NCBI RefSeq assembly: GCF_008107695.1
Contig: NZ_VIRG01000070.1
Span: forward strand, 434,001-498,000
Reading direction: 5' to 3'
Length of the DNA stretch: 64,000 bases
From: Stappia sp. BW2
GTDB taxonomy: Bacteria; Pseudomonadota; Alphaproteobacteria; Rhizobiales; Stappiaceae
Of the stretch, positions 54,158 to 62,744 are shown in pieces. Position 1 is the first letter of the stretch. Each line of letters begins with the position of its first letter. The position numbers were made by a program, and so were the translations under genes. A model generated the notes under the pieces. It saw nothing but the letters and a program-made list of their open reading frames with translations. It ran no database searches and was not told where the DNA came from.

Positions 54158-54949
54158 TCAGTTGGTGATCGGGGCCAGCAATTCAGGCGCGGTGACCAGT
54201 TGGCGGACGCCGTGGGAATGGTCTTCCTCGAAGACATTGCCTTGCTCCGCCCAGGCATTGAGAGAGTTGATATCCAGCTTGGCGCATTGCGGATGCACGC
54301 TCCAGGTCACCTGGAGCGGGGAACAGACCGACTGCGTATAGCTGGGGCCAGTTGTCGATCCGATAAAGGTGACGGGGGTGCCTGTTCCCTCCGGCAGAGC
54401 CTTGGGTTGGTGCAGGCCATTCACGATGTTGCCGTCGTAGCCGAAGTCGAGAAAATTGAGGGCATTCGGATCGTTCACCACCAGGAACACCTGTGCTTCG
54501 ACCCGAAGCTGCGGGTTGGCGCAGGCATCGCTCAGGCAGGACCCGAGGCCTTTGCCGGGCGTGGCGTTGCAGGATGTATAGACCCAGTGAACTTCAATCG
54601 TGTCTCCAGGCTTCACGTCTTTGAAGGTTGAACTCGCAGGTTGTTTGAGCTCGGCTTCAGTCAGCTCTGCGGTTGCGTTGCACTGATAGCCGCCATGTTC
54701 GCCATCGCCGGCAAAGACCGTGAAGTCAGGGCCCTTGTGTTCGGCGTTGGTGTGCGTGTGGATGTTGCACAGGTTCAATTGAGCGGCGGGCGGGGCAATT
54801 GAGACCGAGGCGGTGTTCAGCCCGGCGGTCTGTGAAATGTCGCGCGGTGTTTGCGGGCCAAAGCCCTGACACAGCTCTTCAGCATGTGCTTGCGACAGGA
54901 AACCGATGCTTGCGGCAGCCGCAATTGCCAGTCCGATACGATTTGCCAT
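54158..54949 (-). CDS. Periplasmic delta-class carbonic anhydrase-like protein
   Basis: A 263-residue secreted protein, signal peptide about 1-23 (SQAHAEE). It matches the delta-type carbonic anhydrase family first known from marine algae: CNIHTHTNAEHKGPDFT (about 61-77, with candidate zinc histidines 64, 66 and 71), DTIEVHWVYTSC and SVHPQCAKLDINSLNAW. Six or more cysteines suggest disulfide bonds. If active it would interconvert CO2 and bicarbonate in the periplasm. It is alone on the minus strand, without a bicarbonate transporter beside it; enzyme activity is inferred from family resemblance only. Confidence 0.82.
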   Translation of the reverse strand: MANRIGLAIAAAASIGFLSQAHAEELCQGFGPQTPRDISQTAGLNTASVSIAPPAAQLNLCNIHTHTNAEHKGPDFTVFAGDGEHGGYQCNATAELTEAELKQPASSTFKDVKPGDTIEVHWVYTSCNATPGKGLGSCLSDACANPQLRVEAQVFLVVNDPNALNFLDFGYDGNIVNGLHQPKALPEGTGTPVTFIGSTTGPSYTQSVCSPLQVTWSVHPQCAKLDINSLNAWAEQGNVFEEDHSHGVRQLVTAPELLAPITN

Positions 54950-54990
54950 GGAAAACTCCTGGGTGAGGGGAAAGGCAGGTGGAGGGGCCC

Positions 54991-55176
54991 ATGGAAAAAG
55001 AATCTGAAAATGGGCTTTCGTTACCTAAGCGCGCTTTTGGTGTGCCCGCCAATTGGAAAAATTGCTCATATTGTCGAGGTGATGAAAGCGACTATTTCCG
55101 AATACGGCGGAAAACAGCGACGAATTCAGGTAGATCTGACCCTATTTTAAGAAAAGCGAAAGTTTCCTTTAGGTAA
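54991..55176 (+). CDS. Possible 61-residue basic protein upstream of PilZ
   Basis: ATG 54991 has GGAGG five bases upstream; the frame runs to 55176, ten bases before the PilZ start. Contains a CSYC pair and a basic C-terminal half (RIRRKTATNSGRSDPIL). No family recognised; supported only by the binding site and spacing to the next gene. Confidence 0.35.
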   Translation: MEKESENGLSLPKRAFGVPANWKNCSYCRGDESDYFRIRRKTATNSGRSDPILRKAKVSFR

Positions 55177-55185
55177 ATCAAATCT

Positions 55186-55797
55186 ATGAGTGACGAGAAC
55201 AAATTACATGGTTTGTCCCATCTGCTCGAGCAACCGGGTGCCGAGGAAGAAGTCCTCGTGGTCGATTTTGACAACCTGTCGGTGATCAATGCAGTTGTGT
55301 CAAATGTCAGCGAATGGGGATTCCGGCTGACCTCGCCGGACGTCGGCGAACTTTATAAAAGTATCGGCGTCCGGCCGAAGGATGGCAACAAACTGGTGAA
55401 GGCTCATGTCACGTCTGTGAAAGGCAATGACGCCGCTGTTGTTTTTTCCAAGAATGAAAAGTCCGTCTCGGACAAACGCCGGGAGAAGCGGAATAACGTC
55501 AGTATTCCGGTCCAGATCGCCGACTTCGAAGGCATTACGGAAATCAGTGGTACGATTGTCGATGCAGGCAAGAACGGTTGCCGGGTAACCGCCAAGGGGC
55601 TGACCTCACTTCCCGAGGAAGTGTTGCTGACGATGAAGAAATTCGACAGGTCGGTCGTTGCCGAATTTGCCTGGCGCAACGATACCTCGGCCGGTTTGCG
55701 TCTTCTTTGGGACAGGACGCTCGAACAGGATGATAAGGACGTCGATAGCGACGACGACGTGCCGGAAATGGACGCCGAAGAGCATCAGGACGCCTGA
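55186..55797 (+). CDS. PilZ domain protein
   Basis: A 203-residue cytosolic protein. The cyclic di-GMP motif RxxxR is R98-R102 in SDKRREKRNNV; the second motif is IVDAGKNGCRV (about 124-134), where the usual D/N-x-S-x-x-G has Gly in place of Ser. An N-terminal domain (about 20-90) of another beta-rich kind precedes it, and the tail is strongly acidic. It may sense cyclic di-GMP made by cyclases such as the one at 23.7 kb; weak binding is possible because of the substitution. Confidence 0.85.
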   Translation: MSDENKLHGLSHLLEQPGAEEEVLVVDFDNLSVINAVVSNVSEWGFRLTSPDVGELYKSIGVRPKDGNKLVKAHVTSVKGNDAAVVFSKNEKSVSDKRREKRNNVSIPVQIADFEGITEISGTIVDAGKNGCRVTAKGLTSLPEEVLLTMKKFDRSVVAEFAWRNDTSAGLRLLWDRTLEQDDKDVDSDDDVPEMDAEEHQDA

Positions 55798-56090
55798 TCT
55801 TTGGTCAGGGCGTCCTCGCATCAGTCCTTATCGATCCCGTTTCCCTCACAAATGACAGCACTTCGGTGCGGACATCCAGAACGGCAGGTAGCGGCCGTAG
55901 CGTGAGCGCTGGCTGTCTGGAAGCTCTTTCCGAAATCCGCCCGCGCTGGCAGTGGCGACGTTCGATTTTTCAAAAAATAGTGTTTTTGATCGGAACTTCT
56001 TTCTTGTTCGGTTGTTCTCACAGTAACCGCACCATCAACAGGAATACTGATGTTGTTGGAATAGAAAAAAATGTGAGAGGATATAATATC

Positions 56091-56942
56091 ATGAAACGGA
56101 TTATCACCGCTACGGCTATGTCCTTGATGCTGACAACATCAATTTGCGCAGCACAGCAAGTAAAAGACTTGCAGACCTACAAGTATACGGATGCTGCTAC
56201 TACCAACGATATTCTCGCTTCTGACCTGATCGGTATGCGTATCTACTCCGTTGAGAAGGACTACGACCGGTTCAACGAGAATTATCAGGCTCGGACCGAT
56301 GAGGAAAAAGACTGGGACGACATCGGCGAAGTCGATGATGTCATCCTCGGCTTCGACGGCTCTGTGAAGGCAGTCGTTCTCGGTGTCGGCGGCTTCCTTG
56401 GAATCGGCGAGAAGGACATCGCTCTGCCGATGGACCAGCTGAAAGTCGTCCGCGAGCAGGATGATGCGGACAGTTTCTTCCTGGTGGTCAACGCCAACAA
56501 GGATGTTCTGACCAGCGCCGAGGCTTATGAAAATCCGAACCGTGCGAACGAGCCTTCGGAAGCCACCAAGATGGCTGATTCCAACGCCGAAGGCAGTGCA
56601 GCAAGTCGTCCGATGCTGCCGCGTGCAGACGTCCATCGCGATGGCTACAAGGAAGCAAAGGTTTCCGAGCTGACGGCAGAAGATCTGCAGGACGCAAATG
56701 TCTACGATGCAAATGATGAGGACATTGGTGAAGTCGACCAGCTCATCATTTCCGAAGACGGTCAGATCAAGAAGGTGGTTCTTGATATCGGCGGCTTCCT
56801 TGGGATTGGCGAAAAGCCGGTGGCCATGACGTTCGATGAGTTGCAGATCATCCGTGAAGATGGCGGTGACGACCTGCGTATCTACGTAGGGGCCACCAAG
56901 GAACAGCTTGAAAAGCAGCCGACTTACAAAGCGGATCAATAA
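56091..56942 (+). CDS. Secreted protein with two PRC-barrel domains
   Basis: A 283-residue exported protein, signal peptide about 1-22 (SICAAQQ). Two PRC-barrel copies: SDLIGMRIYSVEKD with IGEVDDVILGFDGSVKAVVL and GGFLGIGEKDIAL (about 44-135), then ANVYDANDEDIGEVDQLIIS and GGFLGIGEKPVAM (about 200-270). A flexible linker joins them. Typical of envelope-stress and photosynthetic-relative PRC proteins of alphaproteobacteria; exact role unknown. ATG 56091 begins the signal peptide. Followed by a hairpin and the CsbD gene. Confidence 0.87.
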   Translation: MKRIITATAMSLMLTTSICAAQQVKDLQTYKYTDAATTNDILASDLIGMRIYSVEKDYDRFNENYQARTDEEKDWDDIGEVDDVILGFDGSVKAVVLGVGGFLGIGEKDIALPMDQLKVVREQDDADSFFLVVNANKDVLTSAEAYENPNRANEPSEATKMADSNAEGSAASRPMLPRADVHRDGYKEAKVSELTAEDLQDANVYDANDEDIGEVDQLIISEDGQIKKVVLDIGGFLGIGEKPVAMTFDELQIIREDGGDDLRIYVGATKEQLEKQPTYKADQ

Positions 56943-56951
56943 TTCTAACGC

Positions 56952-56984
56952 CTGACTGTCTGGGCGATGCGCTCAGACAGTCAG
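56952..56984 (+). terminator. Hairpin after the PRC-barrel gene
   Basis: CTGACTGTCTG (56952-56962) and CAGACAGTCAG (56974-56984) are exact inverted copies, extended inside by GCG/CGC. Ten bases past the stop; no T-run follows. Confidence 0.55.
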
Positions 56985-57148
56985 AACAATCGTCCTCAAG
57001 GGCGATTTCCTGACTGGGGCAGATGCGTGTGTGTTTCTGGAAAGCTGGTTCGTACCACTTCCGGAACCTTGAAACCTCGCAGCCCCACAACACCCGACCG
57101 GAGCGAGTGGAACCCATTTGACCGGCGGCTCATTAAAGGAGACACGAC

Positions 57149-57346
57149 ATGAACTGGGATATCATCAAAGGCAATTGGAAACAGGTTAAAGGTAAGGCTC
57201 AGGAACAGTGGGGCAAACTTACCGATGACGATCTGGACCGGATTGAAGGCAACCGCGATCAGCTCGCCGGCAAGGTCCAGGAAGCCTACGGCAAGACACG
57301 CGAAGAAGCCGAGCGTGAAGTCGATGAGTGGGCAAGCCGCCACTAA
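57149..57346 (+). CDS. CsbD family stress protein
   Basis: A 65-residue protein with the complete CsbD pattern: [43 protein letters not shown] and [15 protein letters not shown]. Highly charged and helical. CsbD proteins accumulate in general stress; biochemical role unknown. AAAGGAG precedes the ATG. Likely under stress control, but no clear EcfG-type promoter was found. Confidence 0.93.
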   Translation: MNWDIIKGNWKQVKGKAQEQWGKLTDDDLDRIEGNRDQLAGKVQEAYGKTREEAEREVDEWASRH

Positions 57347-57361
57347 TCGTCAAACAGATGA

Positions 57362-57395
57362 AAAAGAGCCGGGCGATCCGTCGCCCGGCTCTTTT
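57362..57395. terminator. Bidirectional terminator between csbD-like gene and eda
   Basis: AAAAGAGCCGGGCGA and TCGCCCGGCTCTTTT are exact 15-bp inverted copies around TCCG, with T-runs on both strands. Confidence 0.92.
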
Positions 57396-57426
57396 CGTTT
57401 GTAACTGGCGTTTGGTGGCTTACAGC

Positions 57427-58065
57427 TCAGACCCCGAGCGCCGCTGCCGCCTTTGCGCGCGCTTCGATGCCGGACCAGTCATCCGCTGCAATTGCCTTGG
57501 CATCCGCAATCCAGGAACCGCCAACGCATAGAACATTCGGCAGTTTCAGATAGTCCGGAGCCTTGTCGAGGCTGACGCCGCCGGTGGGGCAGAACTTGGC
57601 TACGGCCAGGGGTGAGGACAGGGACTTGAGATAAGACGCCCCCCCTGCCTGTTCAGCCGGGAAGAATTTCAGCCGCTCATAGCCACGTTCCAGCAGGAAC
57701 ATGACTTCCGAAGCGGTCGCGGCACCTGGAAGCAGCGGCACGCTGTGCTGGTCAGCGGCATCCAGCAGGTTTGCGGTCGCGCCGGGCGAGACGATGAAGC
57801 GGGCTCCGGCAGAAACGGCGGCATCATATTGCTTGCCGTCCAGCACAGTGCCGGCACCGACAATCGCACCTTCCACGTGCTCGTTGACCGCGTTGATCGC
57901 TTCCAGGGCATGGGCTGTACGCAGCGTGATCTCGATGGCCGGAAGGCCGCCGCGCACGAGCGCTTCAGCCATGGGAACGGCCTTCTTCGGGTCTTCCACG
58001 ATCAGCACCGGGATCACCGGCGCCGCGCACATTATCTTTTCGATCTTTTCAATGTCCTGGGCCAT
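57427..58065 (-). CDS. eda: 2-dehydro-3-deoxy-phosphogluconate aldolase
   Basis: Eda, 212 residues, splits KDPG into pyruvate and glyceraldehyde 3-phosphate, the last step of the Entner-Doudoroff pathway. Motifs: VIPVLIVEDPKKAVPMAEAL with the glutamate in AIEITLRTAHALEAI (about 43-57), GAGTVLDGKQ, and the Schiff-base lysine in RLKFFPAEQAGG (about 130-141), then FCPTGGV. ATG 58065 (GGAGG upstream) is chosen over an in-frame start 25 codons earlier. Follows edd by 102 bases. Confidence 0.95.
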   Translation of the reverse strand: MAQDIEKIEKIMCAAPVIPVLIVEDPKKAVPMAEALVRGGLPAIEITLRTAHALEAINAVNEHVEGAIVGAGTVLDGKQYDAAVSAGARFIVSPGATANLLDAADQHSVPLLPGAATASEVMFLLERGYERLKFFPAEQAGGASYLKSLSSPLAVAKFCPTGGVSLDKAPDYLKLPNVLCVGGSWIADAKAIAADDWSGIEARAKAAAALGV

Positions 58066-58167
58066 GTCGCCTCCAAAATCTCTTTCTTGTCGCCCTGCAC
58101 CGAACCTCGTCGGCGCAAATGGCAAAATCTGTCGTTCCAAATTTACCTGGCCGGCCAGGTCTGATCC

Positions 58168-59988
58168 TTAGTCGCCGAACACATGCGCCCCGGTGTCGGC
58201 TGTGCCGACGGCCCCGCGGAAAGCAGCGAAGAGATCGCGTCCGGTGCCGAACTGGCTCTGGCTCAGATCGGCCTCGGCCAGCGGGCGGGCGTTGAATTCG
58301 GCTTCATCGACCAGCACTTCCAGTTTTCCGGAGACGGCATCGACGCGGATCATGTCGCCATCGCGGATTTTGGCGATGGGGCCTCCGGCAGCTGCTTCCG
58401 GGGTCACGTGGATCGCCGCCGGCACCTTGCCGGACGCACCGGACATGCGGCCATCGGTGATCAGGGCGACCTTGTGGCCGCGGTCCTGCAGAATTCCGAG
58501 GCAGGGCGTCAGCTTGTGCAACTCCGGCATGCCGATGGCCTTCGGGCCCTGGAACCGGACCACGGCCGCAACATCGCCGGTCAGTTCCTTGTTGTTGAAC
58601 GCGGTCAGGAAATCGTTCTGGTCGTGGAAGACGCGGGCAGGGGCCTCGATGATGTGGCGTTCCCTGGCGACCGCCGAAATCTTGATGACGGCCTTGCCCA
58701 TGTTGCCGGTAAGCATCTTCAGCCCGCCAGTCGGCTGGAAGGCCTTGGAGACGGGCGCCAGCACCGTCTCGTCCCCGGATTTTTCGGGAACTTCCTCTCG
58801 GCGCACATTGCCGTCGGCGTCGAGTTTGGCTTCCACGGTGTAACCGGAAAGATCGGTGCCGTAGACCGTCTTCACATCCTGGTGCAAGTAGCCTTCGCCC
58901 AGCAGTTCGCGGATCAGGAAGGCCAGACCGCCAGCGGCCTGAAAGTGGTTCACGTCGGCCTTGCCGTTCGGATAGACGCGGGCCAGAAGCGGCACGACGT
59001 CGGAGAGGTCGGAGATATCGTCCCAGGTCAGCTTGATGCCGGCAGCCGCTGCAATAGCCACCAGATGCATGGTGTGGTTGGTGGAGCCGCCAGTCGCGTG
59101 AAGGCCGACGACGCCGTTGACGATCGCCTTTTCGCTGATGACTTCCCCTGCCGGGGTGAATTCGTTGCCGAGGGCGGAAATTGCGATGGCGCGCTTGGCG
59201 GCTTCCCTGGTCAGGGCGTCACGCAGGGGCGTACCCGGATTGACGAAGGAGGCGCCCGGCATATGAAGGCCCATGATCTCCATCAGCATCTGATTGGAAT
59301 TGGCGGTGCCGTAGAAGGTGCAGGTGCCCGGGGAATGATAGGCGCGGGACTCGCTTTCCAGCAGTGCGTCGCGGCCGACCTTGCCTTCCGCATAGAGCTG
59401 CCGGATCTTCGACTTCTCGTCGTTGGAGATGCCAGTGGGCATGGGGCCAGCCGGCACGAACACGGCTGGCAGATGGCCGAAGGAGAGGGCGGCAATCGCA
59501 AGGCCGGGAACGATCTTGTCGCAGATGCCGAGAAAGACCGCGGCATCGAACATCTGGTGCGACAGACCGACGGCGGCGGCCATGGCGATCACATCGCGGG
59601 AAAACAGAGACAGCTCCATACCGTCCTGGCCCTGGGTGACACCGTCACACATGGCCGGAACACCACCGGCCACCTGCGCGACCGCGCCAATGTCATGGGC
59701 CGCATCGCGGATCAAAGCCGGGTAGGTTTCATAGGGTTGATGGGCCGACAGCATGTCGTTGTAGGAGGTGATGATGCCGAGGTTCGGCACCACGTCGCCG
59801 GAAAGAGCCTTTTTGTCGGACAGGCCGCAGGCGGCAAAGCCGTGTGCAAGGTTGCCGCAGGACAGGCGCGAGCGCTGTGGGCCCTTTTCGGCGGCCTTGC
59901 CGATACGGTCCAGATACGTCGAGCGGCTGTCGTGACTGCGTTTGACGATCCGTTCGGTGACGTCGCCAATGCGATCCTGGATGGTCAT
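58168..59988 (-). CDS. edd: Phosphogluconate dehydratase
   Basis: Edd, 606 residues, an iron-sulfur dehydratase (IlvD/Edd family) converting 6-phosphogluconate to KDPG. Cluster and active-site segments: [20 protein letters not shown] (about 113-132), [35 protein letters not shown] (about 220-239) and [21 protein letters not shown] (about 512-532). Complete length. A CTAATCGATTTA operator lies 87 bases upstream, between zwf and edd, so it can be controlled separately from zwf. Confidence 0.97.
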   Translation of the reverse strand: MTIQDRIGDVTERIVKRSHDSRSTYLDRIGKAAEKGPQRSRLSCGNLAHGFAACGLSDKKALSGDVVPNLGIITSYNDMLSAHQPYETYPALIRDAAHDIGAVAQVAGGVPAMCDGVTQGQDGMELSLFSRDVIAMAAAVGLSHQMFDAAVFLGICDKIVPGLAIAALSFGHLPAVFVPAGPMPTGISNDEKSKIRQLYAEGKVGRDALLESESRAYHSPGTCTFYGTANSNQMLMEIMGLHMPGASFVNPGTPLRDALTREAAKRAIAISALGNEFTPAGEVISEKAIVNGVVGLHATGGSTNHTMHLVAIAAAAGIKLTWDDISDLSDVVPLLARVYPNGKADVNHFQAAGGLAFLIRELLGEGYLHQDVKTVYGTDLSGYTVEAKLDADGNVRREEVPEKSGDETVLAPVSKAFQPTGGLKMLTGNMGKAVIKISAVARERHIIEAPARVFHDQNDFLTAFNNKELTGDVAAVVRFQGPKAIGMPELHKLTPCLGILQDRGHKVALITDGRMSGASGKVPAAIHVTPEAAAGGPIAKIRDGDMIRVDAVSGKLEVLVDEAEFNARPLAEADLSQSQFGTGRDLFAAFRGAVGTADTGAHVFGD

Positions 59989-60074
59989 TGTTTCAAATCC
60001 TTTGCTAGCCGCGCCGCGGCCTGGCTGGGTCTACGTCCGGTAACATAGGGCATCCGCGCCATGTCTGCCGCTCA

Positions 60075-60086
60075 CTAATCGATTTA
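60075..60086. promoter_or_regulatory. LacI-type operator upstream of edd
   Basis: CTAATCGATTTA matches 10 of 12 bases of the perfect operator upstream of pgi, keeping the AATCGATT core. It lies in the zwf-edd gap. Confidence 0.55.
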
Positions 60087-60129
60087 GGAGGCCGGAAACG
60101 CGCAAGGCCGGGCCTTGCGCGAGAGGTAT

Positions 60130-61605
60130 TTAGTTGCTGTCGTCTTCAGCCCAGGTGCGACCGTCGCGCTCCACCAGCGCGATGGAGGCGGACGGGCCCC
60201 AGGTGCCGGCGGTGTAACCTTTCGGCGTATCCTTGGAGGCCGCCCATGCGGCCTGGATCGGGTCAATCCAGGCCCAGGCGGCGTCGACTTCGTCGCGGCG
60301 CATGAACAGGGTCTGGTTGCCACGGATCACGTCCATGATCAGGCGCTCGTAAGCATCCGGGTTCCGAACCTTGAAGGCTTCCGCAAAGCTCATGTCGAGC
60401 GGAACCTGGCGCAGACGCATGCCGCCGGGGCCAGGGTCCTTGATCATGATCTGCATCTGCACGCCTTCATCCGGCTGCAGGCGGATGATCAACCGATTGG
60501 CGGTGATGGCGCCGGCTTCCACATCGAAGATCGAATGCGGGATCGGGCGAAACTGGACAACAATCTCCGATACCCGCTGCGCGAGGCGCTTGCCGGTGCG
60601 GAGATAAAAAGGCACGTTCGCCCACCGCCAGTTGGCGATTTCCGCCTTCAGGGCAACGAAGGTTTCCGTGCGGCTCTCCGAGTTGCCGAGCTCTTCCAGA
60701 TAACCTGGAACCGCGCCGCCGGCGGAAGCGCCCGCACGGTATTGACCGCGCACGGTCAGCTTGTCGATGCTCTGCTCCTCAATCGGCGCAAGCGCCTTCA
60801 GAACCTTCAGCTTTTCGTCGCGCACGCTGTCGGCGTTCATGGATTCCGGCGGCTCCATTGCCACCAGGCAAAGCAGCTGCAGGATGTGGTTCTGAACCAT
60901 GTCACGCAAGGCGCCAGCCGTGTCGTAGTAGCCCGCGCGTCCCCCGGTGCCCAGCGACTCGGCCACGGTGATCTGGACATGGTCGATGTGGGCCGCGTTC
61001 CAAAGAGGCTCGAACAGGGCATTGGCAAAGCGCAGAGCCATCAGGTTCTGCACCGTCTCCTTGCCGAGATAGTGGTCGATACGGAAAATCTGGTCTTCGT
61101 TGAAGACGGCACCGACGGTGTCGTTGAGTGCTCTGGCGGACTGGCCGTCCTTGCCGATGGGCTTCTCCATGACGACGCGGGAATGGTCGTTGACCACGCC
61201 GACACGGCCGAGGTTTTCACAGATCGTGCCGAACAGGTCCGGACCGACAGCAAGATAGAAGGCGCGGATGACCTCGGGGCGTTCGTCCAGGACGGTTCTC
61301 AGGTCCTCAAAACCGTCACCCGTTGCGATGTCGATCTTGACGTAGCGCAGTCGCTTCAGGAACTGCTGCAGATGCTCGTCTTCCAGATCCTTGACGTGTT
61401 CTTCGAGCGCCGCCTTGGCGTAGTCGCGATAATCGTCATCCGAATAGTCCCGCCGTGCGCTGCAGATGATCCGGGCGTTTTCCGGCATCTGGCCATCCGC
61501 ATCACGGTGGTAAAGTGCAGGCAGAAGCTTGCGATGGGCGAGGTCTCCGGAGGCTCCGAAAACGACGAGGTCGAATTCTTCAACTTCAATGACGCGTACC
61601 GCCAT
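60130..61605 (-). CDS. zwf: Glucose-6-phosphate 1-dehydrogenase
   Basis: Zwf, 491 residues, oxidises glucose 6-phosphate to 6-phosphogluconolactone. NADP-fold start LVVFGASGDLAHRKLLPALY (about 13-32), catalytic RIDHYLGKETVQNL (about 175-188) with EKPIGKDGQSA, and substrate contacts in PFYLRTGKRL are all present. A perfect 14-bp operator lies 68 bases upstream. The usual partner pgl (6-phosphogluconolactonase) is missing between zwf and edd. Confidence 0.97.
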   Translation of the reverse strand: MAVRVIEVEEFDLVVFGASGDLAHRKLLPALYHRDADGQMPENARIICSARRDYSDDDYRDYAKAALEEHVKDLEDEHLQQFLKRLRYVKIDIATGDGFEDLRTVLDERPEVIRAFYLAVGPDLFGTICENLGRVGVVNDHSRVVMEKPIGKDGQSARALNDTVGAVFNEDQIFRIDHYLGKETVQNLMALRFANALFEPLWNAAHIDHVQITVAESLGTGGRAGYYDTAGALRDMVQNHILQLLCLVAMEPPESMNADSVRDEKLKVLKALAPIEEQSIDKLTVRGQYRAGASAGGAVPGYLEELGNSESRTETFVALKAEIANWRWANVPFYLRTGKRLAQRVSEIVVQFRPIPHSIFDVEAGAITANRLIIRLQPDEGVQMQIMIKDPGPGGMRLRQVPLDMSFAEAFKVRNPDAYERLIMDVIRGNQTLFMRRDEVDAAWAWIDPIQAAWAASKDTPKGYTAGTWGPSASIALVERDGRTWAEDDSN

Positions 61606-61672
61606 AAAACATCCCTTCTCACAACTGCCAGTTCGTTGGGCCGCTTTGGCCTAAACCGTTTTCGTCTGCGTT

Positions 61673-61686
61673 TTAAATCGATTTAA
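61673..61686. promoter_or_regulatory. LacI-type operator upstream of zwf
   Basis: TTAAATCGATTTAA, an exact 14-bp palindrome, in the frk-zwf gap (68 bases before the zwf start). Best copy of the three operators. Confidence 0.65.
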
Positions 61687-61702
61687 TTCTCTTGTCAGCC
61701 CC

Positions 61703-62650
61703 TCATTTGAGGGCCGACCACTCTTTTTGCAGCTCGCTCCTGCGCGGCAGATCGGCTCCGCGCCGGGAGCAGGTTATGGCCGCAGCTCCGACGGCGAAAT
61801 CAAGAAGACGATTTAGCTGACCGGCGTCAAGGTTCGCAAGCGTGTCGCGGCTGGTTGCACCAAGATGTTTCAGTCCGGCCAGGAGGGCTGCCTGGAAGGT
61901 GTCGCCCGCGCCGACCGTGTCTTCAACCGCAACCTTGATGCCCGGACGGCTGACTTCAATGCCTTTGGAAAATGCGGTCGCACCGTCGCCGCCACGGGTA
62001 ACGATCACCAGCGAGGCGCCCATTGCGAGCCAGGACCGGGCAATGGTCTCGACGGCTTCGCCCGGAGCGATGAGCGCCAGATCTTCGTCGGACACTTTGA
62101 CCACGTCCGTCAACGGAACGAGGCTCTCGGTGTTGCGGCGCCAGAGTGCCATGTCCGGCACAACGGTGGGGCGGATGTTCGGGTCGAAGGAGATCAGCGT
62201 TTGAGCCCGCTCGCGCTCGATCAATGCCTTGAATGCGGCCGAAACCGGTTCCACGAGCGCTGTGTAGGATCCGATGTGCAGAAACAGCGGCGGCTCGTTG
62301 AAGTCCGGCAGATCGTCGGTGGTCACCATGCGATCGGCGGCATTTTCGCCGTAAAATGTATAGGCAGGAGACCCATGTTCGTCCTTCTGGACGAGGCTCA
62401 GCGTGGTCAGGTAGTCGGTCCGCAGGATATAGCGCTCCGATACGCCTTCACTGCGGAGTTTCTGGACCAGGCGTTCGCCAAGTGCATCCCTCGATATGCC
62501 ACCAAAAAAGCCGGCGTCCTCTTCAAGACGCGCCAGCCCCATGGCCACGTTGAAGGGCGAGCCGCCGATACGGGCATCGAAAGAAACACTGTCGCCTGAA
62601 CCGGCTTCGCCAAAGAGATCGAACAATGCTTCACCGCAAATCAAAAACAT
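61703..62650 (-). CDS. PfkB-family sugar kinase, fructokinase-like
   Basis: A 315-residue ribokinase/PfkB-family kinase. N-terminal GEALFDLF and RIGGSPFNVAMGLARLEEDAGFFGGI match bacterial fructokinases; the anion hole and catalytic base are in DTVGAGDTFQAALLAGL (about 243-259). ATG 62650 (MFLICGEALFD) chosen over an upstream in-frame start because it begins the fold. Lies upstream of zwf in the same orientation and should deliver fructose 6-phosphate to pgi and the Entner-Doudoroff route. Fructose is the expected substrate, inferred from motifs and neighbours. Confidence 0.9.
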   Translation of the reverse strand: MFLICGEALFDLFGEAGSGDSVSFDARIGGSPFNVAMGLARLEEDAGFFGGISRDALGERLVQKLRSEGVSERYILRTDYLTTLSLVQKDEHGSPAYTFYGENAADRMVTTDDLPDFNEPPLFLHIGSYTALVEPVSAAFKALIERERAQTLISFDPNIRPTVVPDMALWRRNTESLVPLTDVVKVSDEDLALIAPGEAVETIARSWLAMGASLVIVTRGGDGATAFSKGIEVSRPGIKVAVEDTVGAGDTFQAALLAGLKHLGATSRDTLANLDAGQLNRLLDFAVGAAAITCSRRGADLPRRSELQKEWSALK

Positions 62651-62744
62651 ATATGTTCCGGTCTTTCGTCGTTTGTCAGGAGCCGCCCCAACGGCGGGTT
62701 CGTGATTGTCTCTCATTTCCCGGCAGCGGCTCGTCACACCACCA

